A DNA stretch of 64,000 nt from an uncultured Bacilli bacterium (GCA_934086185.1 CAKOHW010000005.1:1-64000); one strand, 5' to 3'; shown: positions 7,977 to 18,046, counted from the first letter of the stretch. The notes: generated by a model from the sequence alone, not told the origin. Numbers and translations: made by a program.

Positions 7977-9754
7977 TTTACTTCCTCTTTCTGTTTATTA
8001 ATTTTTTTGATTTTTATATATAGTAATTCATTTTCACTATCTAAAAAATCATTATCTATTATTTTAATATCATCATCAAATTCATAATTAATTTCTTTTA
8101 AATATTGATTTGTTCTGTCTTTTGTAAATTTTGTAGTAATTGTATATATATTATCACATTTTTTTATAAAATCTTCATATTTTGATTTTCCATAATCATT
8201 ATTATAACTTTCATTCAATGATATAATTGGAATATTTTTGCTTGTCATTATTGCATACCCTAAATTGTAATCTGCTATGCCTATACAATCTATATCATTA
8301 ATTGTTTTCGATTTTTTAAAAGATAATATTTTTTTCGAATTCAACCTATATTTTTCTTTCCAATTTTCACTTAAGATTGAATATCTCCAGCTTATAATAT
8401 CACTATCAAATAGAATTGTATTAGTGCTACTAAATACTTGAAAACCTAGACAACAACTAACTATAAATAGCAATACATTCATTACATATTTTTTGGATTT
8501 TAAACATTCCTTTATTAAAATAACAAATGTTACCCATCCTAGAACTTCTAATATTAATGCATATCTAATATAGCCCATCATAAATTTTCCCCATAATAGT
8601 AATAACACTAAATATAAAGTCACTATAATTATTTCAATTCTATTATTTCTATAAAACTCTTTTATAGTTTGTTTATTTTTTATACATTTAATTAAATATA
8701 CAAAAAATAGAATTAAACTTGATATATAACAATATGTTATTCTCCCAAAATAAATATTTGTATCATATGCTCTTCTTGGATTTATAAGCACATATATCGG
8801 CCATAGGAGTGTTTCTTTCAAGGATTTTGGACCATAATATTCCTCAATCCAATTACTTTCATTTAAATATGGACTTTTAAATATTGCATTGTAAAATGGA
8901 AAGAAAGGATTTTTTGTTTGTAAGTAATTATTAATCATATAAATTACCAATGGAAAAATAAAAATAATTATTCCTATAATGATATGTCTAATTTTAATAT
9001 CTTTATGATGCTGTATAAGATATATTAATCCTATTAACAATATAAAAAATGCATTAGATAATTTTAAAGATACTAAAATACTCGCCAAAAACAATGTATA
9101 ATAATGTGAAAAATTATTTTTATCTAATAATATCAATAATAGTTCTAAAAATAGTGGTATACTTATCAAATCAGTATAATATGTTGATGCATTAGAGATA
9201 ATCTGTTCTGTTAACAATGCAAAAAAAGATATTGTTGATATTATAAAATCATTTTTAATGAAGTTTAATTTTTTTATTACACGTTTCGTTTGAAAATATA
9301 TTAAAAATAATACAATATAATTAAATATTATTCCTAATCTATAATTACTAATCAATCTAAAGAAATAAAATAATCTATCTCCAAGAGGAAAGCTAAAGGT
9401 ATTTATCCAACGTGCCGGAAAAAAATTAAACGAAGTATTGTTTAGAAAAGGATTAGTTTGATTCATTATGTGATAGTTTAAAACATCAAAAGAAGAATCT
9501 GGTACAGCAACTCTTATTAAAAATAATGATATTATTAATAATATTATAAATATATCATTTTTATTAATTTTTGGTACTTCTATTATTATTTTTTTCCTTA
9601 TAATTATAAATAATATTGCTGTTATAATAAAAGAAATTACATAATTTCCTATAATAAAATCTTTTAAGAAAAATGTTAAATAATCATTTATTATTATAAA
9701 AAATATATATGTACAAAAAACTAACATTAATAAATCTATTTTATACTTTTTCAT
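7973..9754 (-). CDS. Polytopic membrane protein, probable GT-C-type transferase
   Basis: The 593-residue integral membrane protein has about 11 hydrophobic helices through residue 460, then a roughly 130-residue soluble C-terminal domain. The layout suits a lipid-linked-sugar-dependent (GT-C / GT39-like) transferase, and an Asp within the first extracytoplasmic loop (VPDSSFDVLNYH, about 105) could be catalytic. It overlaps both neighbours by 4 bp as ATGA. Its place between a polyprenyl-phosphate sugar synthase and a flavoprotein supports a role in outer-face sugar addition. The assignment rests on topology and context, not on a definite motif. Confidence 0.65.
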   Translation of the reverse strand: MKKYKIDLLMLVFCTYIFFIIINDYLTFFLKDFIIGNYVISFIITAILFIIIRKKIIIEVPKINKNDIFIILLIISLFLIRVAVPDSSFDVLNYHIMNQTNPFLNNTSFNFFPARWINTFSFPLGDRLFYFFRLISNYRLGIIFNYIVLFLIYFQTKRVIKKLNFIKNDFIISTISFFALLTEQIISNASTYYTDLISIPLFLELLLILLDKNNFSHYYTLFLASILVSLKLSNAFFILLIGLIYLIQHHKDIKIRHIIIGIIIFIFPLVIYMINNYLQTKNPFFPFYNAIFKSPYLNESNWIEEYYGPKSLKETLLWPIYVLINPRRAYDTNIYFGRITYCYISSLILFFVYLIKCIKNKQTIKEFYRNNRIEIIIVTLYLVLLLLWGKFMMGYIRYALILEVLGWVTFVILIKECLKSKKYVMNVLLFIVSCCLGFQVFSSTNTILFDSDIISWRYSILSENWKEKYRLNSKKILSFKKSKTINDIDCIGIADYNLGYAIMTSKNIPIISLNESYNNDYGKSKYEDFIKKCDNIYTITTKFTKDRTNQYLKEINYEFDDDIKIIDNDFLDSENELLYIKIKKINKQKEEVK

Positions 9755-11013
9755 ATTTTTTCTGCAAGTTCCTTAGCTTTTAGCATAGAATCTTCCATTG
9801 AATTATATATCCATGCACCATATCTTCCAATTGTATAAATACCTTCTTTTGCAAAATCCGATTTCAATTCATCTATTTTTTTATTAGTTTTTGTATTTAT
9901 ATGAACATATGCTGGATCCATAATTAAAGCTACATGTTCAATTAATTGTATATCTTCATCAATAATTCCTAATTTTTGTAAGTTTTTTAGTGTTAATTCT
10001 AATTGATTATCAATTTCTTCTTGTGTTATTTTCTTATTTTTAGGATACCCAATTTCAATATACATACTTAATTTATCTGTTCCTAATATATTATTATAAA
10101 ATCCGCATCTATAAAAATTACAATTTTTATCTGCTACATATAACCAATGTTCTTTAGTGCATAATTTTGATTTTTTGTTAAATCCTAAATTAAATACTAG
10201 CACTTTATTATATGACATTTCATTAATTAGTTTTTCTTGTCCTCCAATAAAATGTAAAAATTTGTTTAATGGTGTAGTATTTATTAAATATTCATATTCT
10301 ACTTCTAATCCATTTGATAATTTTGCTTTCTTTTTTTCTTTATCTATTTTTTCGACAGAAACGTTAAGTAATACTTTTTCTTTTTTTAAGCCATTATATA
10401 ATACTTCTATAAAACTTCCAGCGCCATTTTTAGGGTATAAAAACGAACTATTATAAGAATTTACTTCATGTTTTTTCATATTATTTATAATTTGTTCTTT
10501 ATCAGCATATGGAAAGAATCTTCCCATAGCATCTACATCCAATTCTTTTAAATCAACTGCATATAATTTTTCATTATAAGGTTTTAAAAATTTTTCAACT
10601 ATAGATTTTCCGAATTTTCCGTATAACATATCTAAAAAATTATCATATTTTTCTTTTTCTTCTTTATTAAATAAATCGTATAGGCAATCGATAAATTCTT
10701 CTTTATCCAATTCATGAATATTTGTTTGAAAAGGAAAATCAATAAATTTATCTTTATGTATTATTTTTGTACATTTATTATTATAAATAATGTCTTCTTT
10801 AGGCATTTTATCTAAAAATTTATTTTTAAATTCTTCAGTATTGAAATGAAAGAAATGTCCAGCATAATCCCAAATAAAATCGCCTTTTTTTATAGTTCTA
10901 CAATAACCTCCAACTTCACTTTCTTTTTCAATTATTAAATAGTCTCCTTCACAATAATTTGCGAAAGTCAAGCCTGATATACCGGCACCTATTATTAAAT
11001 ATTTTGTTTTCAT
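9751..11013 (-). CDS. FAD-dependent oxidoreductase, UGM/protoporphyrinogen-oxidase-like
   Basis: The 420-residue protein has the dinucleotide-binding GAGISGLTFAN at about residues 9-19, EKESEVGGYCRT at about 30, and a late YTIGRYGAWIYNSMEDS near the C terminus where FAD is gripped in amino-oxidase/UDP-galactopyranose-mutase-type folds. Relatives in polysaccharide clusters remodel or reduce nucleotide sugars, but the substrate cannot be told here. The start is the ATG preceded by AAAGGAG five bases away, ten codons inside the longest frame, leaving a 10-bp gap to the upstream gene. It ends in UGA overlapping the next ATG. Confidence 0.78.
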   Translation of the reverse strand: MKTKYLIIGAGISGLTFANYCEGDYLIIEKESEVGGYCRTIKKGDFIWDYAGHFFHFNTEEFKNKFLDKMPKEDIIYNNKCTKIIHKDKFIDFPFQTNIHELDKEEFIDCLYDLFNKEEKEKYDNFLDMLYGKFGKSIVEKFLKPYNEKLYAVDLKELDVDAMGRFFPYADKEQIINNMKKHEVNSYNSSFLYPKNGAGSFIEVLYNGLKKEKVLLNVSVEKIDKEKKKAKLSNGLEVEYEYLINTTPLNKFLHFIGGQEKLINEMSYNKVLVFNLGFNKKSKLCTKEHWLYVADKNCNFYRCGFYNNILGTDKLSMYIEIGYPKNKKITQEEIDNQLELTLKNLQKLGIIDEDIQLIEHVALIMDPAYVHINTKTNKKIDELKSDFAKEGIYTIGRYGAWIYNSMEDSMLKAKELAEKI

Positions 11014-11023
11014 TATATCTCCT

Positions 11024-12313
11024 TTACTTTTTTTCAATTTCAATTATTTTTTTATCGAATAATTTTGCAACATTTTGTGAATTGTATTTTTGACGAGCAT
11101 TAATATCCATGATTATATTATAATTTTCATATATTATTAAATACAAATAATTTTTAATGTCTTCTTTTGAATGTGAAATAACTAAAGCATTATTTTCTCG
11201 TAAAATATCTGCACTAATACCATCAAGCATTGTTATACCAATAATTTTATTTTCTGCTCCTAAATAATCTGCTAATTTTGCTGCAAAAAATATATTTTCG
11301 GGAATAATATCTTGAATATTTGCATCTATATGTATCAACCAATCTGAATTTTGCATTATTTTTAAACTTTCATTATATGTTACATTTTTTTTAATTTTAA
11401 CAATGTCTAATAATTCATTATTTAATAAATATAGTTTGTCATTATCGCTCATATTACCATAAAATTTAAATTCAACTTTCTTTGATAAATCACCAAATTC
11501 ACTATTTAAATCGTTTAATGCTTCAAAAATTAATTTAGGAGTTCTTATATCGTCTAAATGGCCAACATAGGTAAAAGTAATTTTTTTGTTATCTTGTATA
11601 CTTAATTTGTCTTGACTATATAATTTTGGATCATATGAATGTGGTAAAATTATACTTTTTTTAATTAAATCATTTTTATTTTCGTATGCTTTCAACATAT
11701 AATTTTGTTGATTTACACTATTATATATAACATAATCACATTCATTAATAATTTTTTTCTGCAAACTATTATTATTTAATAAATAATCTTTTTTAGATGA
11801 TTTAATTCTATGATTATAGATACATGATTTCAATAATCTCTTTATTGAAAATATTTCTTTGATTCCCATTGCTCTTTTATATCTCATTTTTAATGAATAT
11901 GGGTTTTCAAGGTCTATCGCCTTTATTGTAAAAGGGTTTTCAGCTATAGGATCTCCGAATGAAGCAATCCATTTAATGTTTGGATTTATTTTCTTAATTG
12001 ATAATCCTATTTCATGACAAGTTTCTGGCATCGATCTTGTCATTATTATATCATATTTGTCAATATTATCTTTAAAGTATAATATTGAATCATTTTTGAA
12101 TTCTTCAAGTGTTTTTGATTTACTACATATTCTATTAATATTATTATTAATTGGTATATCATCAGAGTTTTTGTATGCCCATAAATTACTATTATTTTGA
12201 GTGTATACATCATATTTATTTTCTGAATTATTTAATAATTTATATGTAACTAATCCTTCAGACGAATTCACAGGTGGAAAAAACCAGCTTATTACTAAAA
12301 TCTTCTTTTTCAT
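11024..12313 (-). CDS. Glycosyltransferase, GT-B fold
   Basis: The 429-residue protein begins ILVISWFFPPVNSSEG, a start typical of GT4 enzymes (glycine-rich acceptor loop after strand 1). It has a middle TFTYVGHLDDIRTP segment (about 247) that opens the donor domain and a C-terminal PENIFFAAKLADYLGAE helix with the usual acidic residue. It is translationally coupled to the upstream GT2 gene by a 4-bp overlap. Donor and acceptor are unknown. Confidence 0.75.
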   Translation of the reverse strand: MKKKILVISWFFPPVNSSEGLVTYKLLNNSENKYDVYTQNNSNLWAYKNSDDIPINNNINRICSKSKTLEEFKNDSILYFKDNIDKYDIIMTRSMPETCHEIGLSIKKINPNIKWIASFGDPIAENPFTIKAIDLENPYSLKMRYKRAMGIKEIFSIKRLLKSCIYNHRIKSSKKDYLLNNNSLQKKIINECDYVIYNSVNQQNYMLKAYENKNDLIKKSIILPHSYDPKLYSQDKLSIQDNKKITFTYVGHLDDIRTPKLIFEALNDLNSEFGDLSKKVEFKFYGNMSDNDKLYLLNNELLDIVKIKKNVTYNESLKIMQNSDWLIHIDANIQDIIPENIFFAAKLADYLGAENKIIGITMLDGISADILRENNALVISHSKEDIKNYLYLIIYENYNIIMDINARQKYNSQNVAKLFDKKIIEIEKK

Positions 12314-13344
12314 TTAAACCTCCTATTTAATTTTGAAAGCAAAACTAAACTCTTGTTAAATAACTTCCCAAAATGTTTTACAAATATAAAATTAGTTTTC
12401 CTATGTGCTCTTGTAAAAGACATAGAATCACTCACTTTATATAATTCTGGTGAATTATTTTTCAAATAATTATCAAAACTTTTTATTTTATTGTATGAAT
12501 CTTTATTATTTACTGCATATCTGCAAAAAATATTATAGTGTGTAAATAATGTATAGTTTATTATAACTTTAATATATTCTTTTTTTATCTCACTTAATTC
12601 TGGTTTTTGACTTTCATAAAAATCTATCATATACTTTAAAACTTTTTCATGATCATTTTTGTTCTTAACCATAGATGCAGTATTTACACTTTGATCCGCT
12701 CTGCCTATAAAGTATCTATAAATATCCAAGTCATAATAAGTAAAAGTCTCTACTTCTTTTATTGGAATTAAATTGTATTGCATATCAACATAAAAAGTTT
12801 TTTCCATCAGTTTTAGTTGTGATTTTTTTAATAATGATGTTTTATAAGTTGATGTTGCCATAACAAAGTATTCTCCTTTTAAGAGTGACAAATCAAATTC
12901 ATCAAATTTATACATTTTATTTTCTTCTAATAATTCATATTTTTTATAATCACTTTTTCCATTATAAACATGTTCTTGAGAATAATTAGTAATTACTAAG
13001 TCTGCTGTTTCTTTTGACAATTTTTTAATGTATTTAATATAGTCAATCGAATTAAACCAATCATCACTATCTAAAACTCTAAAATATTTTCCAGATGCTA
13101 TTTCTAATCCTTTGTTAATTGTGGATCCATGGCCTCCATTTTCTTTTTCAATAATTTTTAATGTGTTAGGGTATTTCTCTGCATATTCCTTTGCTATATT
13201 TATAGATTTATCTTTACTACCATCACTTACCACTATTACTTCAACTTTATCATTTGTTTCCTTTAATAAAACACTATCCAAACACCTTTTTATATATTTC
13301 TCTGTATTGTATACAGGTATTAATATAGTTAAAACTTTTTCCAT
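12310..13344 (-). CDS. GT2 family glycosyltransferase
   Basis: The 344-residue GT-A enzyme opens with ILIPVYNTEKYIKRCLDS, then the VVSDGSKDKS nucleotide loop (about 38), ENGGHGSTINKGL and the DXD-type VLDSDDWF metal motif (about 92). The C-terminal 150 residues have no membrane helices. The start chosen is the second in-frame ATG, 10 nt after AGGAG; the first lies only one base after it. It is encoded directly downstream of the exporter ATPase in the same operon, so it probably extends the exported polymer. Confidence 0.85.
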   Translation of the reverse strand: MEKVLTILIPVYNTEKYIKRCLDSVLLKETNDKVEVIVVSDGSKDKSINIAKEYAEKYPNTLKIIEKENGGHGSTINKGLEIASGKYFRVLDSDDWFNSIDYIKYIKKLSKETADLVITNYSQEHVYNGKSDYKKYELLEENKMYKFDEFDLSLLKGEYFVMATSTYKTSLLKKSQLKLMEKTFYVDMQYNLIPIKEVETFTYYDLDIYRYFIGRADQSVNTASMVKNKNDHEKVLKYMIDFYESQKPELSEIKKEYIKVIINYTLFTHYNIFCRYAVNNKDSYNKIKSFDNYLKNNSPELYKVSDSMSFTRAHRKTNFIFVKHFGKLFNKSLVLLSKLNRRFK

Positions 13345-13358
13345 AATTTTCATACTCC

Positions 13359-14120
13359 TTATTTTTCTTCCATGAATTTTTTATACTCATCGCAAATTTC
13401 TTTTCCACCAATTTTTTGTACATTTCCATGTTCAAGCCATACAACTCTATTACACATTTTTTTTATTTGGTCTATTGAATGTGATACAAATAAAACAGTT
13501 GTACCGCCATTTATCATACTTAACATTTTTTGTTCACTTTTTGCTTGAAATGCTATGTCACCTACTGAAAGAATTTCATCGACAATTAGTATTTCTGGTT
13601 CTACAATTGTTGCAATACTAAATGCTAATCTTGCTACCATACCACTAGAAAAGTTTTGAACTGGTACATCTAAAAAATCTTTTAATTCTGAAAATTCTAC
13701 TATTTCATCAAATTTTGAATCAATCAATTCTTTTGAATATCCCATAACTGCACCATTTAAATAAATATTTTCTCTTGCAGTTAATTGTGGATCAAACCCA
13801 GCTCCTAATTCAATCATTGGGCATATATTTCCATAAGCAGAAACATTTCCTTTTGTTGGTTTCATTACTCCTGCTACAACTTTTAAAAGAGTTGATTTAC
13901 CAGCACCATTTGAGCCAATAAATCCTACAACTTCACCTTTTTCTATTTTAAAGTCTACATCTCTCAATGCCCAAAATTCAGGATTTACTTTTTTATTTTT
14001 TCTCTTTTCTTTGTTAAATAAGTCAACAAATGCTTGTTTTAAAGAAAACCCTTTTTCTATACCCAAATTAAATCTCATTGAAACATTATTAACTTCTATC
14101 ATTATATCTTTTTTTGTCAT
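13359..14120 (-). CDS. tagH: Polysaccharide/teichoic acid export ATPase (TagH-like)
   Basis: The 253-residue ABC ATPase of the TagH/Wzt/KpsT group powers export of undecaprenyl-linked polymer. Walker A GSNGAGKST lies at about 69-77, the Q-loop region at IELGAGFDPQLTARENIYLNG, the signature is the family-typical FSSGM instead of LSGGQ, Walker B is ILIVDEILSVGD, and the switch His is in SHSID. An N-terminal extension ahead of the Walker A (FSLKQAFVDLF) is characteristic of this subgroup. There is no C-terminal carbohydrate-recognition domain as in long Wzt. It pairs with the permease 8 bp upstream. Confidence 0.93.
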   Translation of the reverse strand: MTKKDIMIEVNNVSMRFNLGIEKGFSLKQAFVDLFNKEKRKNKKVNPEFWALRDVDFKIEKGEVVGFIGSNGAGKSTLLKVVAGVMKPTKGNVSAYGNICPMIELGAGFDPQLTARENIYLNGAVMGYSKELIDSKFDEIVEFSELKDFLDVPVQNFSSGMVARLAFSIATIVEPEILIVDEILSVGDIAFQAKSEQKMLSMINGGTTVLFVSHSIDQIKKMCNRVVWLEHGNVQKIGGKEICDEYKKFMEEK

Positions 14121-14128
14121 ATTGTCAC

Positions 14129-14923
14129 CTACACATAATATATAAATTTATCTTGATTTTTCTTAAATAAGAAAATACCTAACATTAAAAATCCAATTCC
14201 AATTATCCCACAATATACAAAGTTTCTTATCCCAGGACATTGATTATATAATATAATTTGTCTAGCAAAATCTAAGAACCAATACATTGGATTTAATTTC
14301 ATAAATATTTGATATTTTGCTGGAATTATTGATACATCATACATTATTGGTGTTAAGTATGTCCATAATGTAATAATTACTCCATATATATAAAACATAT
14401 CTCTTAAAAATACTGCAATTGTTGATAATATAAATCCTATGCCGATTGTGAATAATAGTAAACAAATATATACATATGGTAATAATAAGTGATATACATT
14501 TACTCCTGTACCTGTTAAAAATATTATTACATATAATGGAATTAACGTTAATAAGAAATTTATTCCTACAAATAAGCATTTTGAAAGTGGAAATATATAT
14601 TTAGGCATATATACTTTATTTATCAAAGAAAAGTTAGCTACTACACTGCTCATTGCTAAATTAGATGCTTCACTAAAATAATTAAATAAAACTAATCCAC
14701 TTAATAGATAAACTAAGTAGTTTACTCCAGGTGTTGAAAATTTAAATACGTTTGTAAATACTAAAGCCATAACAGCCATAGTTAAGATTGGATATAGTAA
14801 ACTCCAAAATACACCTAATACACTTCTTTTATATTTAACCTTAAAATCCCTTGAAATTAATTCTTTCATTAAAAATGCATACTTCTTATATGTATACTTT
14901 AAATTATTTATAATCTTTTTCAT
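14129..14923 (-). CDS. tagG: Polysaccharide/teichoic acid export permease (TagG-like)
   Basis: The 264-residue ABC-2 type permease has six hydrophobic helices and the N-terminal amphipathic SRDFKVKYKRSVLGVFWSLL segment common to TagG/Wzm/RfbA. With TagH it flips lipid-linked glycopolymer across the membrane. It is the first gene of the eight-gene operon, right behind a TTGAAT-17-TATAAT promoter. The ribosome site is AAGGGAATAAAA. Confidence 0.93.
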   Translation of the reverse strand: MKKIINNLKYTYKKYAFLMKELISRDFKVKYKRSVLGVFWSLLYPILTMAVMALVFTNVFKFSTPGVNYLVYLLSGLVLFNYFSEASNLAMSSVVANFSLINKVYMPKYIFPLSKCLFVGINFLLTLIPLYVIIFLTGTGVNVYHLLLPYVYICLLLFTIGIGFILSTIAVFLRDMFYIYGVIITLWTYLTPIMYDVSIIPAKYQIFMKLNPMYWFLDFARQIILYNQCPGIRNFVYCGIIGIGFLMLGIFLFKKNQDKFIYYV

Positions 14924-14944
14924 TTTTATTCCCTTCTATGTAGA

Positions 14945-14973
14945 ATTATATCTAAATATAAAGAAAAATTCAA
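14945..14973 (-). promoter_or_regulatory. Promoter of the tagGH-wecB operon
   Basis: Minus-strand TTGAAT (14973-14968), 17-bp spacer, TATAAT (14950-14945), 22 bp before the tagG start. Confidence 0.75.
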
Positions 14974-15023
14974 CAAATTAGATTTTTTTTACCATATATA
15001 TGTCTATTTTTATAAAATTTTTT

Positions 15024-15064
15024 TAAAAAAATAAGTTATTAACAATCATTCATTAATAACTTAT
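15024..15064 (-). terminator. Terminator after the O-antigen-ligase-like gene
   Basis: Perfect 12-bp arms ATAAGTTATTAA/TTAATAACTTAT, 10-nt loop, then U6. The first arm includes the stop codon of the upstream gene. Confidence 0.88.
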
Positions 15065-16546
15065 GTTATTTTTCTTAATATTTATTCCATTGTATATAAA
15101 TATTAATGGTACAGAACAAGTTAAATAATTTAATATGTTACCAGTTAATACACATGATAGTATATATATACTTAGAACTCCTAATATATAAATATAATTT
15201 ATTTTACGTTTTTTAATACATAATATTATTAAATTAAATAATAAATATATGTATGGAGATAATAATATCAAAGAACCTATAATACCATATGCATAATAGT
15301 GTAATACAAAATCTCTTTCTATATTTACTATATTTTGTATTCTTGAATTACTTATTCCAAATAAGGTATCATATTTATTATTATTTACTTCTTTTACTCT
15401 TTTTATTATGCTTATCTCGATTAATCTATAATTAATTCCATTTACATTATTTTTCTTTATGAAATCTACCCAAAACTCTGGATCATTATAATATGAATAG
15501 TAGTTTTTATAAAACATTTCAGGTAATACATCATTATTAACATAACTGTCAAAATATTCTCTTAGTAAATCTTCTTTTGTTTTTTCTACTTCTACCTCTT
15601 TAGAAGTTTTAGTTTTTTTCTTTACCTTTGAATTTTCGTTAGTAATTATTTTTTCATCTTTTATATTTGTTATACCCGTACTATCTCTATCTATATTTAA
15701 TTCTAAATTTCTATTTTTATACGGCGAGATTGGTATTATTAAAATCCATAATACTACTGGAATAGTTAAGAAAACTATTCTATTTTTTATTTTAACTTTT
15801 TTTATTAAATTGTATATTATTGAGAATATTATTAGAAAAACAAATAATAGTAATCCACCTATTGTTGATGTTCTAGTTCCTAATATTATCATTGATATAG
15901 ATAGCAAAAATATAATTACTATATTTTTTTTGTTGTTATAAATATAATTATATATATTTATTATTAATAGCATTAATAATACGCATGATTCTTGATTTGC
16001 ATAATTGAAAAATCCTTTACACGCCGTATATATATAATATATATTTTTCTTCCAACCAAATATATTATACGTAATTATTTGGTCTCCATAGCTAGAGTAT
16101 CCTATTTTAAAAATATCTGTAATTATTATTGATGATGATATAAATATACTCCAATATAATATTATATTATTATATATTCTTTTATTTATATTCATATGTT
16201 TTAAAATAAAATATAGTGTTATAGGCATCATTAATTTTATTATTGTTAATGTTTCTCTATATAAACTATAATTAAAATTATTTTCATAGTATGAGATAAA
16301 ATTAGAGCTTCTATAGTAATTTATTATTAAATAGATTAAACATATGCAATAATAAATAAATAGTTTTATAAAACTCTTTCTTGAAGTTTTATTGGTAATC
16401 AACGTTAATAATAAACAAAATAATATTATTAATACTTCTGTTAATGTTGTTACTCTACTAAAGAAAAATCTCATATCTAAAATTGGCATAATAATCAATA
16501 AAGTTATTAAAAGATACTTTGTAAATTTTTCGGTTTTTTCTTTCAT
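15053..16546 (-). CDS. O-antigen ligase/polymerase-like membrane protein
   Basis: The 497-residue integral membrane protein has about ten helices and one long extracytoplasmic loop (roughly residues 270-390), the topology of WaaL/Wzy/TuaE-type ligases and polymerases. The loop is rich in charged residues and includes a KVKKKTKTSKEVEVEKTKED stretch unusual for such loops. The chosen start follows GGAG six bases upstream; the longer frame starts nine codons earlier without a ribosome site. It lies between tagO and the export operon, so it probably polymerises or transfers the glycopolymer on the outer face. This is inferred from topology and context. Confidence 0.7.
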   Translation of the reverse strand: MKEKTEKFTKYLLITLLIIMPILDMRFFFSRVTTLTEVLIILFCLLLTLITNKTSRKSFIKLFIYYCICLIYLIINYYRSSNFISYYENNFNYSLYRETLTIIKLMMPITLYFILKHMNINKRIYNNIILYWSIFISSSIIITDIFKIGYSSYGDQIITYNIFGWKKNIYYIYTACKGFFNYANQESCVLLMLLIINIYNYIYNNKKNIVIIFLLSISMIILGTRTSTIGGLLLFVFLIIFSIIYNLIKKVKIKNRIVFLTIPVVLWILIIPISPYKNRNLELNIDRDSTGITNIKDEKIITNENSKVKKKTKTSKEVEVEKTKEDLLREYFDSYVNNDVLPEMFYKNYYSYYNDPEFWVDFIKKNNVNGINYRLIEISIIKRVKEVNNNKYDTLFGISNSRIQNIVNIERDFVLHYYAYGIIGSLILLSPYIYLLFNLIILCIKKRKINYIYILGVLSIYILSCVLTGNILNYLTCSVPLIFIYNGINIKKNNISY

Positions 16547-16592
16547 GTTGTACTCCATTTCTATAATTATCATTATATATTATTTTAGTAGA

Positions 16593-16630
16593 TAAAAAAA
16601 GACTATCTAATATTTTTGATAGTTTTTTTT
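16593..16630 (-). terminator. Terminator after tagO
   Basis: Minus-strand arms ACTATC (16623-16618) and GATAGT (16607-16602), 10-nt loop, then CU7. It includes the tagO stop codon. Confidence 0.75.
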
Positions 16631-17667
16631 GTATCTTTATGTCCATATAATATATCTGATTTGAATATAAATATTATTACTATTATCATTAAACCTATAT
16701 ATAAATATATTGCTAAATCTGTTTTTCCAATAGCATATAATACTGAAACTATACTAAATAAAATGTTTATTAAATATATTATAAGTACTGTTTTTTTAAC
16801 TGAAGATGTTTTATTTAATAATTGAAAATGTACATGTTCTTTATCTGGTTTTCCAATAGATTCTCCTTTTATTAATCTTCTAAGTATTGCAAGTAATGTA
16901 TCTAAAATTGGAATAAATAATACTAATATTGGAGTTAAAAATGAAGTAAATGTTGCTGTTTTAAATCCTAATAATGCAATTACCGCTATCATAAATCCTA
17001 AGAACATACTTCCTGTATCACCCATAAATATACTTGCTGGATTAAAATTATAGTATAAGAATCCCAATGTAGAACCTAACATAATTAAACATAATACAAA
17101 ACCTAAGCCTTCCATTCTTCCTAATAAAATTGAAATTGCTATTATAGTTATGAAATATATTGAACTTATTCCAGCTGCTAAACCATCCAATCCATCTATT
17201 AAATTTATAATATTTATACATCCTACTATTATAAGTATAGATAACGGGTATGCCCATATATCTAAATTTATATACATTCCAAATAATGTTAAATCTGTTA
17301 AATATATTTTTCCATAGAATACTAAAATAATTGCTACTATAATTTGTCCCCATAATTTAGTAGTTGCTTTTAATGGTTTTATATCATCTATAATTCCTAA
17401 TAATATAATTAATATACCACCAATAAGTATTGATATCATTTGTGTGGTAACGGGGGCAAAGAACATATATCCAATTAGAAATGATATAAATATTGCTAGG
17501 CCTCCTAATCTTGGCATAGGTTTTTTATGTACTTTTCTTTCATTTGGTATATCTATTGCATTTATATGATGCGCTATATCTCTTACTAATGGTACAAGCA
17601 TTAAACTTGATATAAATGTAATAAGTATGATATAGAATATATTTACTCCATTTACAGATATATTCAT
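16603..17667 (-). CDS. tagO: Undecaprenyl-phosphate GlcNAc-1-P transferase (TagO/WecA)
   Basis: The 354-residue polytopic enzyme starts surface polymer synthesis by moving GlcNAc-1-phosphate onto undecaprenyl phosphate. It has about 10-11 helices and the conserved cytoplasmic motifs of the family: DIPNERKVHKKPMPRLGG (about 39-56), the DDIKP acidic pair (about 92), NLIDGLDGLAAG (about 156-167), FMGDTGSMFLG (about 212) and the HVHFQLL His motif near residue 285 that marks the WecA/TagO rather than MraY branch. The ribosome site is GAGGAAGTGA. It has its own terminator, separate from the export operon. Confidence 0.94.
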   Translation of the reverse strand: MNISVNGVNIFYIILITFISSLMLVPLVRDIAHHINAIDIPNERKVHKKPMPRLGGLAIFISFLIGYMFFAPVTTQMISILIGGILIILLGIIDDIKPLKATTKLWGQIIVAIILVFYGKIYLTDLTLFGMYINLDIWAYPLSILIIVGCINIINLIDGLDGLAAGISSIYFITIIAISILLGRMEGLGFVLCLIMLGSTLGFLYYNFNPASIFMGDTGSMFLGFMIAVIALLGFKTATFTSFLTPILVLFIPILDTLLAILRRLIKGESIGKPDKEHVHFQLLNKTSSVKKTVLIIYLINILFSIVSVLYAIGKTDLAIYLYIGLMIIVIIFIFKSDILYGHKDTKKTIKNIR

Positions 17668-17746
17668 ATTTTCACTTCCTCATTTATATTATAACTAGAT
17701 TATTTAGTAAATACCATTCATTTTTATTTTTTTTACAAGTTGTGGA

Positions 17747-17775
17747 CAAAAAAACAAAGCATTAGTTTGCTTTGT
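17747..17775 (-). terminator. Terminator after the acidic small protein gene
   Basis: Arms ACAAAGCA (17775-17768) and TGCTTTGT (17761-17754) on the minus strand, 6-nt loop, then U7. Confidence 0.82.
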
Positions 17776-18046
17776 CTGTTTCTTCCATTAAATCTCCAAC
17801 CATATGCATGTAATTATTTGTGAAATCTATTAAAATAGTTTGTTTGAATTCACTTTCATCTAATGCAGATAAATATGTTTCTCCATCTTCCACTTCTTCC
17901 ATAAATACTTCATATTCAGTTGTAGGATTTCCAGTATTATTATCTATTTTTACTGCAAAGAAGTATTTTATACCTTCTATAACAGTTTCGTCTAATAATG
18001 CATATTGTGTATTATCTTCCAATGTTACTAATGTATCTTTTTCCAT
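17762..18046 (-). CDS. Small acidic protein, DUF1292-like
   Basis: The 94-residue soluble, strongly acidic protein has a layout (TLVTLEDNTQYALLDETVI...KYFFAVKID) resembling DUF1292/YrzB proteins, a Bacillota family of unknown role; the match is by eye and uncertain. It lies 13 bp after the large repeat protein on the same strand and ends at a terminator, so the two are probably cotranscribed. Confidence 0.7.
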   Translation of the reverse strand: MEKDTLVTLEDNTQYALLDETVIEGIKYFFAVKIDNNTGNPTTEYEVFMEEVEDGETYLSALDESEFKQTILIDFTNNYMHMVGDLMEETDKAN

